Positions 33,482 to 42,182 of a stretch of DNA of 64,000 nucleotides are shown in pieces. Within the stretch, counting starts at the first letter, position 1. Every line of letters begins with the position of its first letter. The notes below the pieces were generated by a model, which had not been told where the DNA came from, made no database searches, and worked only from the letters and a program-made list of their open reading frames with translations. The stretch comes from Chryseobacterium aureum (GTDB taxonomy: Bacteria > Bacteroidota > Bacteroidia > Flavobacteriales > Weeksellaceae): NCBI RefSeq assembly GCF_003971235.1, contig NZ_CP034661.1, positions 3,410,001 to 3,474,000 on the forward strand. The letters are read 5' to 3'. Made by a program: the position numbers and the translations under genes.

Positions 33482-35500
33482 ATGAAATTTACAAACGAAT
33501 TTTTTTCACCCACTTCCACAGATCCTGCTGATGATTTGGTACAACTGGTAGACAGCAATTCTTTAGAGAATGTAAACTATCAGAAAGTTACCCACTGGTA
33601 TCATGGAGCTAATCCTGTAGCAATGACCGATGCTTTATGTGATGGCATTATTTATCGAAAAAGAAAAAATGACTATTATGCACTGACAAGCTTTCTGGCA
33701 GGAAAACCTGTTAACATTGAGCTTTTTGGAGCAAAAGGAGATTGTACAACGGATGATACACAGGCATTTTTAAAAGCCGCAGATTTTGTCAACAGAATGT
33801 ATGACTTTGTATCTGTGAATCCTGGTAACCCAATGGAACAGTATTCTCTGGAAATGTTATCAATCACTTTGGCTGGAAACAGCCCTGTTGGATATAAAAT
33901 TACCGATACTATTTTGTTTAAAAAACCAGTCAACTTTACAGTAGATAAGATATTTTACAGAGGTCCAAGTGATAAAACGGCATTAATCTTTCAGAATAGC
34001 TTTAAAAATACAATTACCACCAATATTTCGGGAATACCGGGAACCAATGTTTCTTCAGATAATTACATAGGGATATTGCTTCAGGGTTCACAGCATTGTA
34101 AGATGTATCTGGGAGCTTCATTTTTTACAAAAGGGATCGTTTGTGATGCCAATGATTCTCCTGGGCTGTTTCCTGGTTTTGCATGGAACGAAATTCAGTT
34201 AAAATCCATGCAGTCCAATCTTGATGCTTTCGTCATCAGAAACACAAATAAAGGCTGGGCAAATGCCAATCGTGTTATTGGAGGTGAATTTGGTTCTTTT
34301 ACAGGATTGCTCGACGCAAATACTGTTACCCGCAGAAGAACATTTGTGAAATTTGAGAAAGACAGTATTTCAGACGGTTGTAATTCGTGGCTTTTCATGA
34401 ATCAGGCATTTGAATGGGGACTTGATATTGAACCCTGGGAAACCCTGTGTTTTGATTTTTCAGCCGCTCCATGCTTTGGAATTTCTATTTTGGAACCAAG
34501 GATTGAAATTAAAAAAGGAGAAAGAATTGGGATTTTCCACAGAGGATCCGAATTTAATTTTACTTCAAATCAAATCCATTATCTTACTTATTTTACGGAT
34601 CAGAACGGCATTAAATATATTGGTGAAAAGCCATTTGTTTTATTGGATGTAGACTTAAGCAGAGATATAAAAGCCAATGGTTCGGACAGTCACTTCTATG
34701 TAAAAAATATGGAGCCCTTTAATGAGTTTTCAGGCTTATTCCCCAATGCCGATTATGATAACCAATTCTGCCAGGTATTTAAAATCAATGATCATAATAC
34801 CAATGTATGGGTACAATGGCACCGTTATCCGCAGTTTGTTCTTTTTGATGAAAATAGAAATATGATAACAGATAGCACTTTGTTGCAAGCTCAGATAGAT
34901 TTGCTTGATTACAGGCCACAGGATTATTGGATTGCTCCGGGAATAACATCAGGTGTTAAAATCATTAAGATTGGAGCTGAAGATGATGGAGATTATGTGA
35001 ATAATATGTCATTCATTCCGCAGGCGAAATATGTGGGAATTATTCAGAGACCCTATGAAAACAGCAGGCTGAAGGTGATGATTAACAGAGCCGACAGAGG
35101 AAAAATTGAAAAGGTGAAATTTCTGGAAGTCCCCGAAGAAACTTATTCAACATTGGATGATCTTTCAGCTTCGGCGATGGTTGGATTCAATTTCAGCACC
35201 GGCGAGAAGTTCTACAATTTTAATACCCATAAAACTTCTGTGGTTAAAGAGTCTGGAGTAGGAAGTGCCCTGCCAGGGTATACTGTAGACGCTGTTGCGG
35301 GATCCAGGATGTTTACAGTAAAGACCGGAGATATCGATAAACTGTCTCCTGGAACAATCTTCTATATCAATGCAGCAGGAACTGTTCGTTTTAAAATTGC
35401 GGCCAAAACAGGAAATGTGATAACAGGAACTATTCCATCTCATATTACGGTGAATGATGCTGCCATTACTTTCCCAATCTGTACTTATGATATTTATTAA
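33482..35500 (+). CDS. Large protein with a pectate-lyase/tail-spike-like beta-helix start
   Basis: This 672-residue protein has no signal peptide. At about residues 80-100 it carries NIELFGAKGDCTTDDTQAF, the hallmark start of Pectate_lyase_3-type right-handed beta-helix domains found in phage tail spikes and polysaccharide-active proteins. Repeated short strands follow to about 400. The C-terminal 150 residues (from about 520) are a separate region with GYTVDAVAGSRMFTVKTG and a terminal CTYDIY. I cannot name it further. It is a single-gene unit with a distinctive promoter shared with the gene at 27179 and its own terminator. Use on host or own-cell glycans is possible; it could also be a surface or injected protein. 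Confidence 0.65.
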   Translation: MKFTNEFFSPTSTDPADDLVQLVDSNSLENVNYQKVTHWYHGANPVAMTDALCDGIIYRKRKNDYYALTSFLAGKPVNIELFGAKGDCTTDDTQAFLKAADFVNRMYDFVSVNPGNPMEQYSLEMLSITLAGNSPVGYKITDTILFKKPVNFTVDKIFYRGPSDKTALIFQNSFKNTITTNISGIPGTNVSSDNYIGILLQGSQHCKMYLGASFFTKGIVCDANDSPGLFPGFAWNEIQLKSMQSNLDAFVIRNTNKGWANANRVIGGEFGSFTGLLDANTVTRRRTFVKFEKDSISDGCNSWLFMNQAFEWGLDIEPWETLCFDFSAAPCFGISILEPRIEIKKGERIGIFHRGSEFNFTSNQIHYLTYFTDQNGIKYIGEKPFVLLDVDLSRDIKANGSDSHFYVKNMEPFNEFSGLFPNADYDNQFCQVFKINDHNTNVWVQWHRYPQFVLFDENRNMITDSTLLQAQIDLLDYRPQDYWIAPGITSGVKIIKIGAEDDGDYVNNMSFIPQAKYVGIIQRPYENSRLKVMINRADRGKIEKVKFLEVPEETYSTLDDLSASAMVGFNFSTGEKFYNFNTHKTSVVKESGVGSALPGYTVDAVAGSRMFTVKTGDIDKLSPGTIFYINAAGTVRFKIAAKTGNVITGTIPSHITVNDAAITFPICTYDIY

Positions 35501-35516
35501 AATAATTTAAAATAGG

Positions 35517-35540
35517 AGAGTTCAGGATTCCCTGAACTCT
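35517..35540 (+). terminator. Terminator of the beta-helix protein gene
   Basis: A perfect 10-bp stem AGAGTTCAGG/CCTGAACTCT with a 4-nt loop and TTTTTA after it. It can also serve the convergent gene. Confidence 0.88.
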
Positions 35541-35542
35541 TT

Positions 35543-36019
35543 TTATATCCCCTTTTTCCCATCCAGAATCATCTGGATCATTTTTATTTTTCTGTTTTCT
35601 CTTGTTTCCGGTTTTTTGGCTTCTTCAATCCAGCGGATGTATTCTTTTCTGTGAGTGTAACTCATTTTGTCAAATAGCTCTTTTGCTGCTGGATTTTCAT
35701 TAAAAACGGAAGCGATATCATCTGCAATTTCAACCACTCTTTCTTCTTTGTCTTCCGTAAGAGAAACAGAGACTTCATCTCCGAAAGTCTTCCCCAGCTG
35801 CTTTCTGATTTCCTGGGTAAGGCCTAAAATATGACACTCCGATTTCATTTTGGCCAGGCTTCCACGGTATTCTGCCTTACCGTCAAATATAGCTTTGATC
35901 TTCACCTGCCCTTTTTTATTGAACAGCTCTTCGGTAGAAAAAGGAAATTCTACAAAAGCAGCGTTCATCTCGCCGTTTTGCTGAATAATGGCTTTAAATT
36001 CAATATATTGTGGTTTCAT
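35543..36019 (-). CDS. DUF1905/YdeI-like protein
   Basis: A 158-residue cytoplasmic protein with two recognisable parts: a DUF1905-like beta domain (about 1-95, FKAIIQQNGEMNAAFVEFPF..KIKAIFDGKAEYRGSLAKM) and a C-terminal YdeI/OmdA-like helical region (LFDKMSYTHRKEYIRWIEEAKKPETR, about 115-140). YdeI-like proteins are named for bacteriocin protection in enterics, but their molecular role is unclear. The gene stands alone between two terminators. Confidence 0.8.
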   Translation of the reverse strand: MKPQYIEFKAIIQQNGEMNAAFVEFPFSTEELFNKKGQVKIKAIFDGKAEYRGSLAKMKSECHILGLTQEIRKQLGKTFGDEVSVSLTEDKEERVVEIADDIASVFNENPAAKELFDKMSYTHRKEYIRWIEEAKKPETRENRKIKMIQMILDGKKGI

Positions 36020-36048
36020 GATGGAAAATTTTAATAGTCAAAAATAAA

Positions 36049-36077
36049 AAAACCGTGAAAGAAAATTTCACGGTTTT
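36049..36077 (-). terminator. Terminator of the S46 peptidase gene
   Basis: A perfect 12-bp stem AAAACCGTGAAA/TTTCACGGTTTT with a 5-nt loop, between the peptidase gene and the YdeI-like gene. Confidence 0.85.
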
Positions 36078-36097
36078 CAAAAATAGATCAGATAAGA

Positions 36098-38305
36098 TTA
36101 TTTTTTCTTGGTTTTCTTAGGCATTGTTGTAGTGCCTGAATTTTTAGTTTTTGTATCAGCCGGAGTGTTTTCACCTCTTACAAGCTTTAATTCGTCAACT
36201 AATCTTCTTGCACCCGCAAACTTATCGATTGTCCAAAGAACGAAACGAACGTCTACGTTGATTGTTTTCTGCCATTCCTGCTCGAATACGATATCACCGC
36301 TTAGGGCCTCGCTGTTTCCATCGAAAGCAATACCGATAAGGTTTCCGTCTCCATCAATTACCGGAGAACCAGAGTTACCTCCTGTAATATCGTTGTTAGA
36401 AAGGAAGTTTACAGGCATATATCCTGCAGCATCAGCATACTGTCCGAAATCTTTAAGGTTATAAAGATCAATCACTCTTTGAGGAAGATCGAATTCTTCA
36501 TCACCTTTCTTGTATTTTCCAACAAGACCGGTCATATCAGTATAATAGTTATCCGTAATACCGAAATAGTTTCTGTCATTTCTGATAGGCAATTTATCTA
36601 CAGTACCGTATGTTAATCTCATAGTAGAGTTCGCATCCGGGTAGAATTTCTTTTCAGGCATAGCTTTCATTAGACCCGCTAAGAAAAGACGGTTATTTTT
36701 TGCAAAATTATCATCTATTTTAACGAATCTTTCCGTGCTTATCTTTTGATCAGCAACAATTCCGTTAGCCGCTTTCCAAAGTGGATCAGCATCAAGCTTC
36801 AAAGCATCTGGATTCAATAAGAAATTTGTTGCAGAAGTTTTATTAGCAAAGATTGAAGAATATGCTACATTTGAAACTGTTTTAGCATCTAATCCTAAAA
36901 TAGTAGCAGAAGCAACTTCCGGATTTTTAACTCTCGCCTGGTAAAGACTTGTCATTGCAGCAAGCATTTCTCCTTCTAAAGATGGGTTGAAGTTTTCATA
37001 AGCAGCTTTGATAGCAGCTTCAGTTTTAGCTTTCATAGCCAGTCTTCCCTGCATATCTTGAGCCGCATAAGCTTTAAGAGCAGATCCTACTTGCAGCGCA
37101 AGAGTCATGTATTTTGCATTTCTTGAGAACTGAGAAGCGTAGTTTCTTTCAACATTTCTATCAGAAACTTGCTTATAGTAAATGCCAATATCTTCTAAAA
37201 CGCCATTGTACTGGTCGTTTCCAGGCATTGCAGCCCACTTATTGTAAGTTTCCTCAATTTTTTGTTTGTCAGAAATAGTTCCGTTTTTCTCTACTGCATC
37301 AATAGTTCCCTGTCTGTTTTTCCAGTAGTTTGCTACAGAAGCATATTGAGAAGCATAGTTAAGTTGAGTAGCTTTATCCTTGTCCATGTACTTTTTCATG
37401 ACATCCATAGCCAGTTTAGAAGCTTCAACCCATGCTGGGTAATCTTTGGTCACCATCTGCTGAATTCCGTAAGAAGTCAGGTAACGGTTTGTTCTTCCCG
37501 GGTATCCTAAGATCATGGAGAAATCACCAGGCTTGATTCCTTTAAGAGAAACCGGAAGGAAGTGTTTAGGCTTCAAAGGAGTGTTGCTTGGAGAATATTC
37601 AGCAGGATTTCCTGCTGCATCAGCGTATACTCTGAAAACTGTGAAGTCTGCAGTATGTCTTGGCCATTCCCAGTTGTCTGTATCTCCTCCGAATTTTCCT
37701 AGAGATGAAGGTGGAGCACCTACTAATCTGATGTCTTTATAGTCCTGATATACAAAATAGTAGAATTCATTTCCGTTAAAGAAATCTTTTACGACTACAG
37801 TGTATTTCCCGTTTTCAGAGTTTTCTGTCTGGATTGCTTTTGTTTCAGCATCAATAACAGCTTTTCTCTCTGCTCCGGTCATATTGTTGTTTAGCTTAGA
37901 AGTGATTCTCTGCGTAGCATCATCCATTCTTACTAAAAATCTTACATAAAGATCCTTTGCATTGAATTCGTCTTTCTGTTTCATTGCCCAGAAACCGTTT
38001 TTCAAATAATCTTTTTCTGGTGTAGAAGCTGCTGCTACCGCACCGTAACCACAGTGGTGGTTGGTAAATATAAGTCCTTTATCAGAAACAATCTCCCCTG
38101 TACAGAAACCACCGAAACTTACGATAGCGTCCTTTAAGCTTGAATTGTTTACAGAATAAATTTCTTCAGGCGTAAGATGTAGACCCTCTTTTTGCATATC
38201 AACACCGTTAAGTCTTTTGATGAGCATTAGCAGCCACATCCCCTCATCCGCCCTCATCTGAGCAAAGCCCAGTAAGAAAGTGAATAGTAGAAATAGTCTT
38301 TTCAT
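36098..38305 (-). CDS. S46 family dipeptidyl-peptidase, DPP7-like
   Basis: I chose the start at 38305 because it gives a clean signal peptide (MKRLFLLFTFLLGFAQMRAD); the frame stays open 72 codons further but would bury it. The 735-residue exported enzyme has the S46 triad: His in FTNHHCGYGAV, Asp in GDTDNWEWPRH and Ser in TGGNSGSPV. Eighteen residues after the catalytic Ser is Gly (AFDGN); in the known S46 enzymes Gly here gives DPP7-like hydrophobic P1 preference, Arg gives DPP11-like acidic preference. It should remove dipeptides from peptide N-termini in the periplasm. A Lys/Thr-rich tail ends the protein. Confidence 0.93.
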   Translation of the reverse strand: MKRLFLLFTFLLGFAQMRADEGMWLLMLIKRLNGVDMQKEGLHLTPEEIYSVNNSSLKDAIVSFGGFCTGEIVSDKGLIFTNHHCGYGAVAAASTPEKDYLKNGFWAMKQKDEFNAKDLYVRFLVRMDDATQRITSKLNNNMTGAERKAVIDAETKAIQTENSENGKYTVVVKDFFNGNEFYYFVYQDYKDIRLVGAPPSSLGKFGGDTDNWEWPRHTADFTVFRVYADAAGNPAEYSPSNTPLKPKHFLPVSLKGIKPGDFSMILGYPGRTNRYLTSYGIQQMVTKDYPAWVEASKLAMDVMKKYMDKDKATQLNYASQYASVANYWKNRQGTIDAVEKNGTISDKQKIEETYNKWAAMPGNDQYNGVLEDIGIYYKQVSDRNVERNYASQFSRNAKYMTLALQVGSALKAYAAQDMQGRLAMKAKTEAAIKAAYENFNPSLEGEMLAAMTSLYQARVKNPEVASATILGLDAKTVSNVAYSSIFANKTSATNFLLNPDALKLDADPLWKAANGIVADQKISTERFVKIDDNFAKNNRLFLAGLMKAMPEKKFYPDANSTMRLTYGTVDKLPIRNDRNYFGITDNYYTDMTGLVGKYKKGDEEFDLPQRVIDLYNLKDFGQYADAAGYMPVNFLSNNDITGGNSGSPVIDGDGNLIGIAFDGNSEALSGDIVFEQEWQKTINVDVRFVLWTIDKFAGARRLVDELKLVRGENTPADTKTKNSGTTTMPKKTKKK

Positions 38306-38391
38306 TTTATAAAATAATTTTTGTGTCGCTAATTTACTAATTTTTACGAGATTCTGTCCCGGAATGGTATGAAAATGGGATGATAATCCGC

Positions 38392-38826
38392 ATGAAAAAG
38401 ATACTGTTATCACTTTTTGCCGTTTTACTTTTAGGAATGGTTTTGAATTGTTCCTCAGTAACCAATAAAAATCCCGCTCTTCAAAGACAATGGATGCTGA
38501 TTTCGTTAGATGGTTTTTCAAAGGATCAGTTGATTGCTAATAAGGCCGAAATGAACCTGACAGCCAATATGGTAGATGGAAAAAATCAGGCAAGTGCTTA
38601 TATGGGATGTAACCAAATGTCTTTTGTAGCCGAATTTAAAAAAGGAGGAAAAGTGAAAATTTCAAAAGGCATAAGCACCATGAAAGCCTGTCAGGATATG
38701 GCCCTTGAAACTTCTTTTCAGAAGAAGATTGAAAGGATGACCCGATATTCAATAGAAGGACATTTTCTTACTTTAACCGATGAAAATGGAAATTCGATGA
38801 AATTTGTAGCAGCGGATTGGGATTAA
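38392..38826 (+). CDS. META-domain (HslJ-like) lipoprotein
   Basis: The protein has 144 residues from the ATG that follows the ATAATCCGC context; the upstream in-frame ATG would add only four residues. The signal peptide ends in a lipobox (VLNC). The mature part is a META/HslJ domain: ALQRQWMLISLDGF, an AYMGCNQMSF segment with the family's G-C-N, a STMKACQDM segment, and a FLTLTDENG strand. META proteins are envelope-associated, with a role in motility or novobiocin tolerance described for HslJ. The gene is divergent from the S46 peptidase gene. Confidence 0.85.
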   Translation: MKKILLSLFAVLLLGMVLNCSSVTNKNPALQRQWMLISLDGFSKDQLIANKAEMNLTANMVDGKNQASAYMGCNQMSFVAEFKKGGKVKISKGISTMKACQDMALETSFQKKIERMTRYSIEGHFLTLTDENGNSMKFVAADWD

Positions 38827-38845
38827 GAAGCCCGCTTTTATATAA

Positions 38846-38869
38846 AAAGTCCGCTTTGTGGCGGACTTT
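38846..38869 (+). terminator. Terminator of the META lipoprotein gene
   Basis: A perfect 9-bp stem AAAGTCCGC/GCGGACTTT with a 6-nt loop, followed by CTTTTTG. Confidence 0.85.
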
Positions 38870-39401
38870 CTTTTTGTTTGAAAAATCTATTTTGGTTATC
38901 AGCTTTTGTAGGTATTAGTTTTTTTTAGGGGTTATTAGCTTTTAAGAAAAGTTTTTTAAAGTGCCTGTATATAATGGGTAGTCAATAAATTTTTATTTGT
39001 GTTCCTAGAATTTGTAATAAAATAACCTGTTTGTCTGGTAAAAAATAGAGAAGACTGAGGTTTTTTGAAACTTCTGTTTTAGGTTTCAAACTTTAAATTA
39101 TTGTTTTTAATCAGCTTTCCTATAGAAAAACCAGGAGGTCAGAAGGCTTTATTTCCATTCTTTCACTGATGAAGATAGCAGCTTATGCTAAAACTTAAGA
39201 ATCAGCAGGTGAAATTGGAAAATAGCAGGGAAAATAAGTAGATGTTTCTTTCATAGATAAACGTTTTTAAGGTGAGACCGGGGATTTTGGGAAGACTAAA
39301 TTACTATCTATCTCCATCGAATAACATAAAAATAGACTAACGGCAGAAATAATCGACCAATAGCAATTCGCAAATTATTCCTGAATGCTGACCCAGGCTT
39401 C
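38870..39401. other. Gene-free AT-rich gap
   Basis: I see no open frame, RNA gene or clear repeat here. It separates the convergent META and LytTR regulator genes; I found no clear hairpin for the latter. Confidence 0.5.
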
Positions 39402-40109
39402 TCAGGGATTGAAAAAAGAAAGATTATTCTTATAGCTACGTCCAATAGGCAGATTTATGTGATGGGCCAGTTCTATTTCGTGGCAATTTTTTCCGCGGAT
39501 GAGATGCCGGGGAACGGCGTAGCTTCTGTGTATTCTGACGAAAGAATCAAAACAGCTCTTTTGCAGAAGGTTCCCCAAAGAATTTAAAATACAGTGATTC
39601 TTTTCAAGCGTGATGATTCTTGTATAGTCTTTCAGCGCTTCCAGATACAGAATATCTTTCATCTTAATCTGTAAAATGTTTCCGCCTTCTTTTATTTTGA
39701 TACAGTGATCACCCATGATGGCATCATAGCATTCACATTTTTCTTTTGCCTCAAAGAAATCCAAAAGTCTCTCCATGGAATGATGAAAACGCTGTGCGGT
39801 AAAAGGTTTGGTAATGAAGTCTAAAGCGTTGATTTCAAATGCTTCCGAAGCCCGTTCAGGATGTGAGCTTACGAAAATACATGCCGGAATTTTATGAGCC
39901 CGCTTCCGGAATTCAAGCCCGCTCATGCCTTTTAAATGGGTTTCGGTAATCAAAAAATCCACAGGAAGGTCAAGAAAAGGAATAGCCTTTTCTGCAACGT
40001 CCAAAGAAGCCACAATCTCAATATTCTGATATTGCTTGATATAATGCTGAAGAACCAGCCTGTCCAATTCATTATCATCAATAATCATACATCTGATATG
40101 GGTAATCAT
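39402..40109 (-). CDS. Orphan LytTR regulator with Glu at the phosphoacceptor site
   Basis: This 235-residue protein has a receiver-like domain (about 1-120) and a LytTR DNA-binding domain (about 135-235: KIKMKDILYLEALKDYTRIITL, CFDSFVRIHRSYAVP). In the receiver, Asp11/Asp12, a Ser (IFVSSHPERA) and the Lys of FITKPF are kept, but the phosphoacceptor position holds Glu56 (DFLITETHLKGMSG) where an Asp is expected. Glu can mimic phospho-Asp, so the protein may be permanently active or respond to something other than phosphorylation. No kinase gene is nearby. It is divergent from hflX. Confidence 0.88.
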   Translation of the reverse strand: MITHIRCMIIDDNELDRLVLQHYIKQYQNIEIVASLDVAEKAIPFLDLPVDFLITETHLKGMSGLEFRKRAHKIPACIFVSSHPERASEAFEINALDFITKPFTAQRFHHSMERLLDFFEAKEKCECYDAIMGDHCIKIKEGGNILQIKMKDILYLEALKDYTRIITLEKNHCILNSLGNLLQKSCFDSFVRIHRSYAVPRHLIRGKNCHEIELAHHINLPIGRSYKNNLSFFNP

Positions 40110-40303
40110 GATATTCCGGAGATTAAATTTTAGTTTAACTATTTAAAAATTAGAAATCTGTTATATAAAGTTAGGCGTTTTTTTTCAGACTTTTTATTTT
40201 CAAACTTAAATTTATCTTAAAAAGTGTTATTAAATAAAAATTGATTTTGTTTTTTTTCTGAAAAATATTAACTTGTAAAAATCATAAACATAGACAGAAC
40301 TTA

Positions 40304-41527
40304 ATGTTAGAAAAGAAAGAACATAACTATGAGAAAGCTGTCCTGGTGGGTGTTATTACCCAGAATCAGGACGAGGAAAAACTGACAGAGTATTTAGATG
40401 AACTTGAGTTTTTAGCTTTCACCGCCGGAGCTACCGTACAAAAGCGTTTTACCCAAAAACTGACTCAGCCGGATTCCAAAACCTTTATCGGAAGCGGAAA
40501 AGCCATTGAAATAAAAGAATATGTAAAAGAAAATGAGATAGGAACTGTAATCTTCGATGATGAACTCTCTCCTTCACAGCTTAAAAACCTGGAAAGGGAT
40601 ATGGAAGTGAAAATCCTGGACCGTACCAATCTTATTCTTGATATTTTTGCCCAGAGAGCCCAGACTTCTTATGCGAGAACACAGGTGGAGCTGGCACAGT
40701 ATCAGTATCTTTTACCCCGACTGACAAGAATGTGGACCCACCTTGAGCGTCAGAAAGGAGGAATCGGGATGAGAGGTCCCGGGGAAACAGAAATTGAGAC
40801 TGACCGCCGTATTATCCGTGACAGAATTACCTTGCTGAAAGAGAAACTCAAGACCATTGACAAGCAGATGGCTACCCAGCGTAACAACCGTGGAAAAGTG
40901 GTTCGTGCTGCCCTGGTAGGATATACCAACGTAGGAAAATCTACCCTGATGAATTCCATCTCAAAGTCTGAGGTTTTTGCTGAAAATAAATTATTTGCGA
41001 CATTAGATACTACCGTAAGGAAAGTAGTGATTGGGAACCTGCCATTCCTGCTTACCGATACCGTAGGGTTTATCAGAAAACTGCCGACTCAGCTGGTAGA
41101 ATCATTCAAATCTACATTGGATGAAGTACGTGAAGCTGATCTTCTGATTCATGTAGTGGATATTTCTCACGAAAGCTTTGAAGACCACATAGAATCTGTG
41201 AATCATATCCTGATGGAAATTAACGCACATCAGAAGCCTATGATTATGATCTTCAATAAGATTGATGATTTCAGCTATGAGAAAAAGGATGAAGATGATC
41301 TTACGCCTTCTACCCGTAAAAATATCTCTCTGGAAGAATGGAAAAAAACGTGGATGGCGAAATCAAAATATCCAACGGTTTTCATTTCTGCATTAACGAA
41401 GGAAAACTTCCCGGAAATGAAGAAAATGATCTATGATGAAGTCATGAAAATTCATATTTCAAGATTCCCATACAACGATTTCCTTTTCGAATATTTCGAT
41501 AACGACGAGGAAGAAAGCAACCTTTAA
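40304..41527 (+). CDS. hflX: GTPase HflX
   Basis: A 407-residue ribosome-associated GTPase of full length. The N-terminal HflX domain (about 1-190) has the GPGETEIETDRRIIR motif, and the G domain has G1 GYTNVGKST, G3 DTVGF, G4 NKID and G5 SALT. In other bacteria HflX splits or rescues stalled ribosomes under heat or antibiotic stress. Its stop codon overlaps the start of the next gene by one base (TAATG), so the downstream genes may be co-transcribed. Confidence 0.96.
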   Translation: MLEKKEHNYEKAVLVGVITQNQDEEKLTEYLDELEFLAFTAGATVQKRFTQKLTQPDSKTFIGSGKAIEIKEYVKENEIGTVIFDDELSPSQLKNLERDMEVKILDRTNLILDIFAQRAQTSYARTQVELAQYQYLLPRLTRMWTHLERQKGGIGMRGPGETEIETDRRIIRDRITLLKEKLKTIDKQMATQRNNRGKVVRAALVGYTNVGKSTLMNSISKSEVFAENKLFATLDTTVRKVVIGNLPFLLTDTVGFIRKLPTQLVESFKSTLDEVREADLLIHVVDISHESFEDHIESVNHILMEINAHQKPMIMIFNKIDDFSYEKKDEDDLTPSTRKNISLEEWKKTWMAKSKYPTVFISALTKENFPEMKKMIYDEVMKIHISRFPYNDFLFEYFDNDEEESNL

Positions 41528-42162
41528 TGAAGTATCACTTTTTTCTTTTATTCATCGTGTTTTCGGTTTTTGGGTTCAGCCAGAAATCAAAAATTGATCT
41601 AAAAGCTATTGAGCAGAGTCTCAAAAGTTCTGATGCTCCGTATAATTACGAGAAACTTATATTTAAGTATAAAGGATATCCGAAGTCCCTGGACAGTATA
41701 GAAGCACAGTATCTCTACTATGGAAGGAACTTCAGAACAGATAAAATAAGTACCTCAGATGAAAGCTTTAAGAGTCTTGTAGAAGCCTTTAAGCAGAACA
41801 ATTTTGCAGACTGTATCAAACAGGGAAGGATATTGTATGGTAAAGATCCTACCAATCTGGATATTTTGCTGATCCTGCTGAGAGCTTATGATTCTTTGAA
41901 GGATGGAAATAACTTTATGCATCACCTGAACCAGTTCCGTGCGCTTACGGACGGCATAAAAATCTCCGGAGACGGAAAAACTGAAAAAACAGCCTATGTT
42001 GTAAATTCTGTAGGAGACGAATACATTCTGCTGAATATTCTGAATATAGGACAGGACTACACAAGAAGTTCAAAGACTTCTCAGGATGCCATGTATGATG
42101 TATGGGAAAAAGAAGGCAGTAAGGTATATATTAAAATACTCTATTTGGAACTCACCAATTAA
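41527..42162 (+). CDS. Secreted DUF4919-like protein
   Basis: The 211-residue product has a signal peptide (cut after VFGFSQ) and a mature helical region with a GRILYGKDPTNLDILLILLRAYDSL stretch (about 114-138) that resembles TPR-like packing. It ends in a compact C-terminal part (DAMYDVWEKEGSKVYIKILY). I believe this is DUF4919, common in Bacteroidota and of unknown function. It overlaps hflX by one base and lies 20 nt before the antiporter gene. Confidence 0.65.
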   Translation: MKYHFFLLFIVFSVFGFSQKSKIDLKAIEQSLKSSDAPYNYEKLIFKYKGYPKSLDSIEAQYLYYGRNFRTDKISTSDESFKSLVEAFKQNNFADCIKQGRILYGKDPTNLDILLILLRAYDSLKDGNNFMHHLNQFRALTDGIKISGDGKTEKTAYVVNSVGDEYILLNILNIGQDYTRSSKTSQDAMYDVWEKEGSKVYIKILYLELTN

Positions 42163-42182
42163 TCTTAAAATAAAAACACTTA

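Noticed and set aside
38306..38521. Longer N-terminus of the S46 peptidase
   Set aside because: It would add 72 residues ahead of a clear signal peptide and overlap the upstream region of the divergent META gene.
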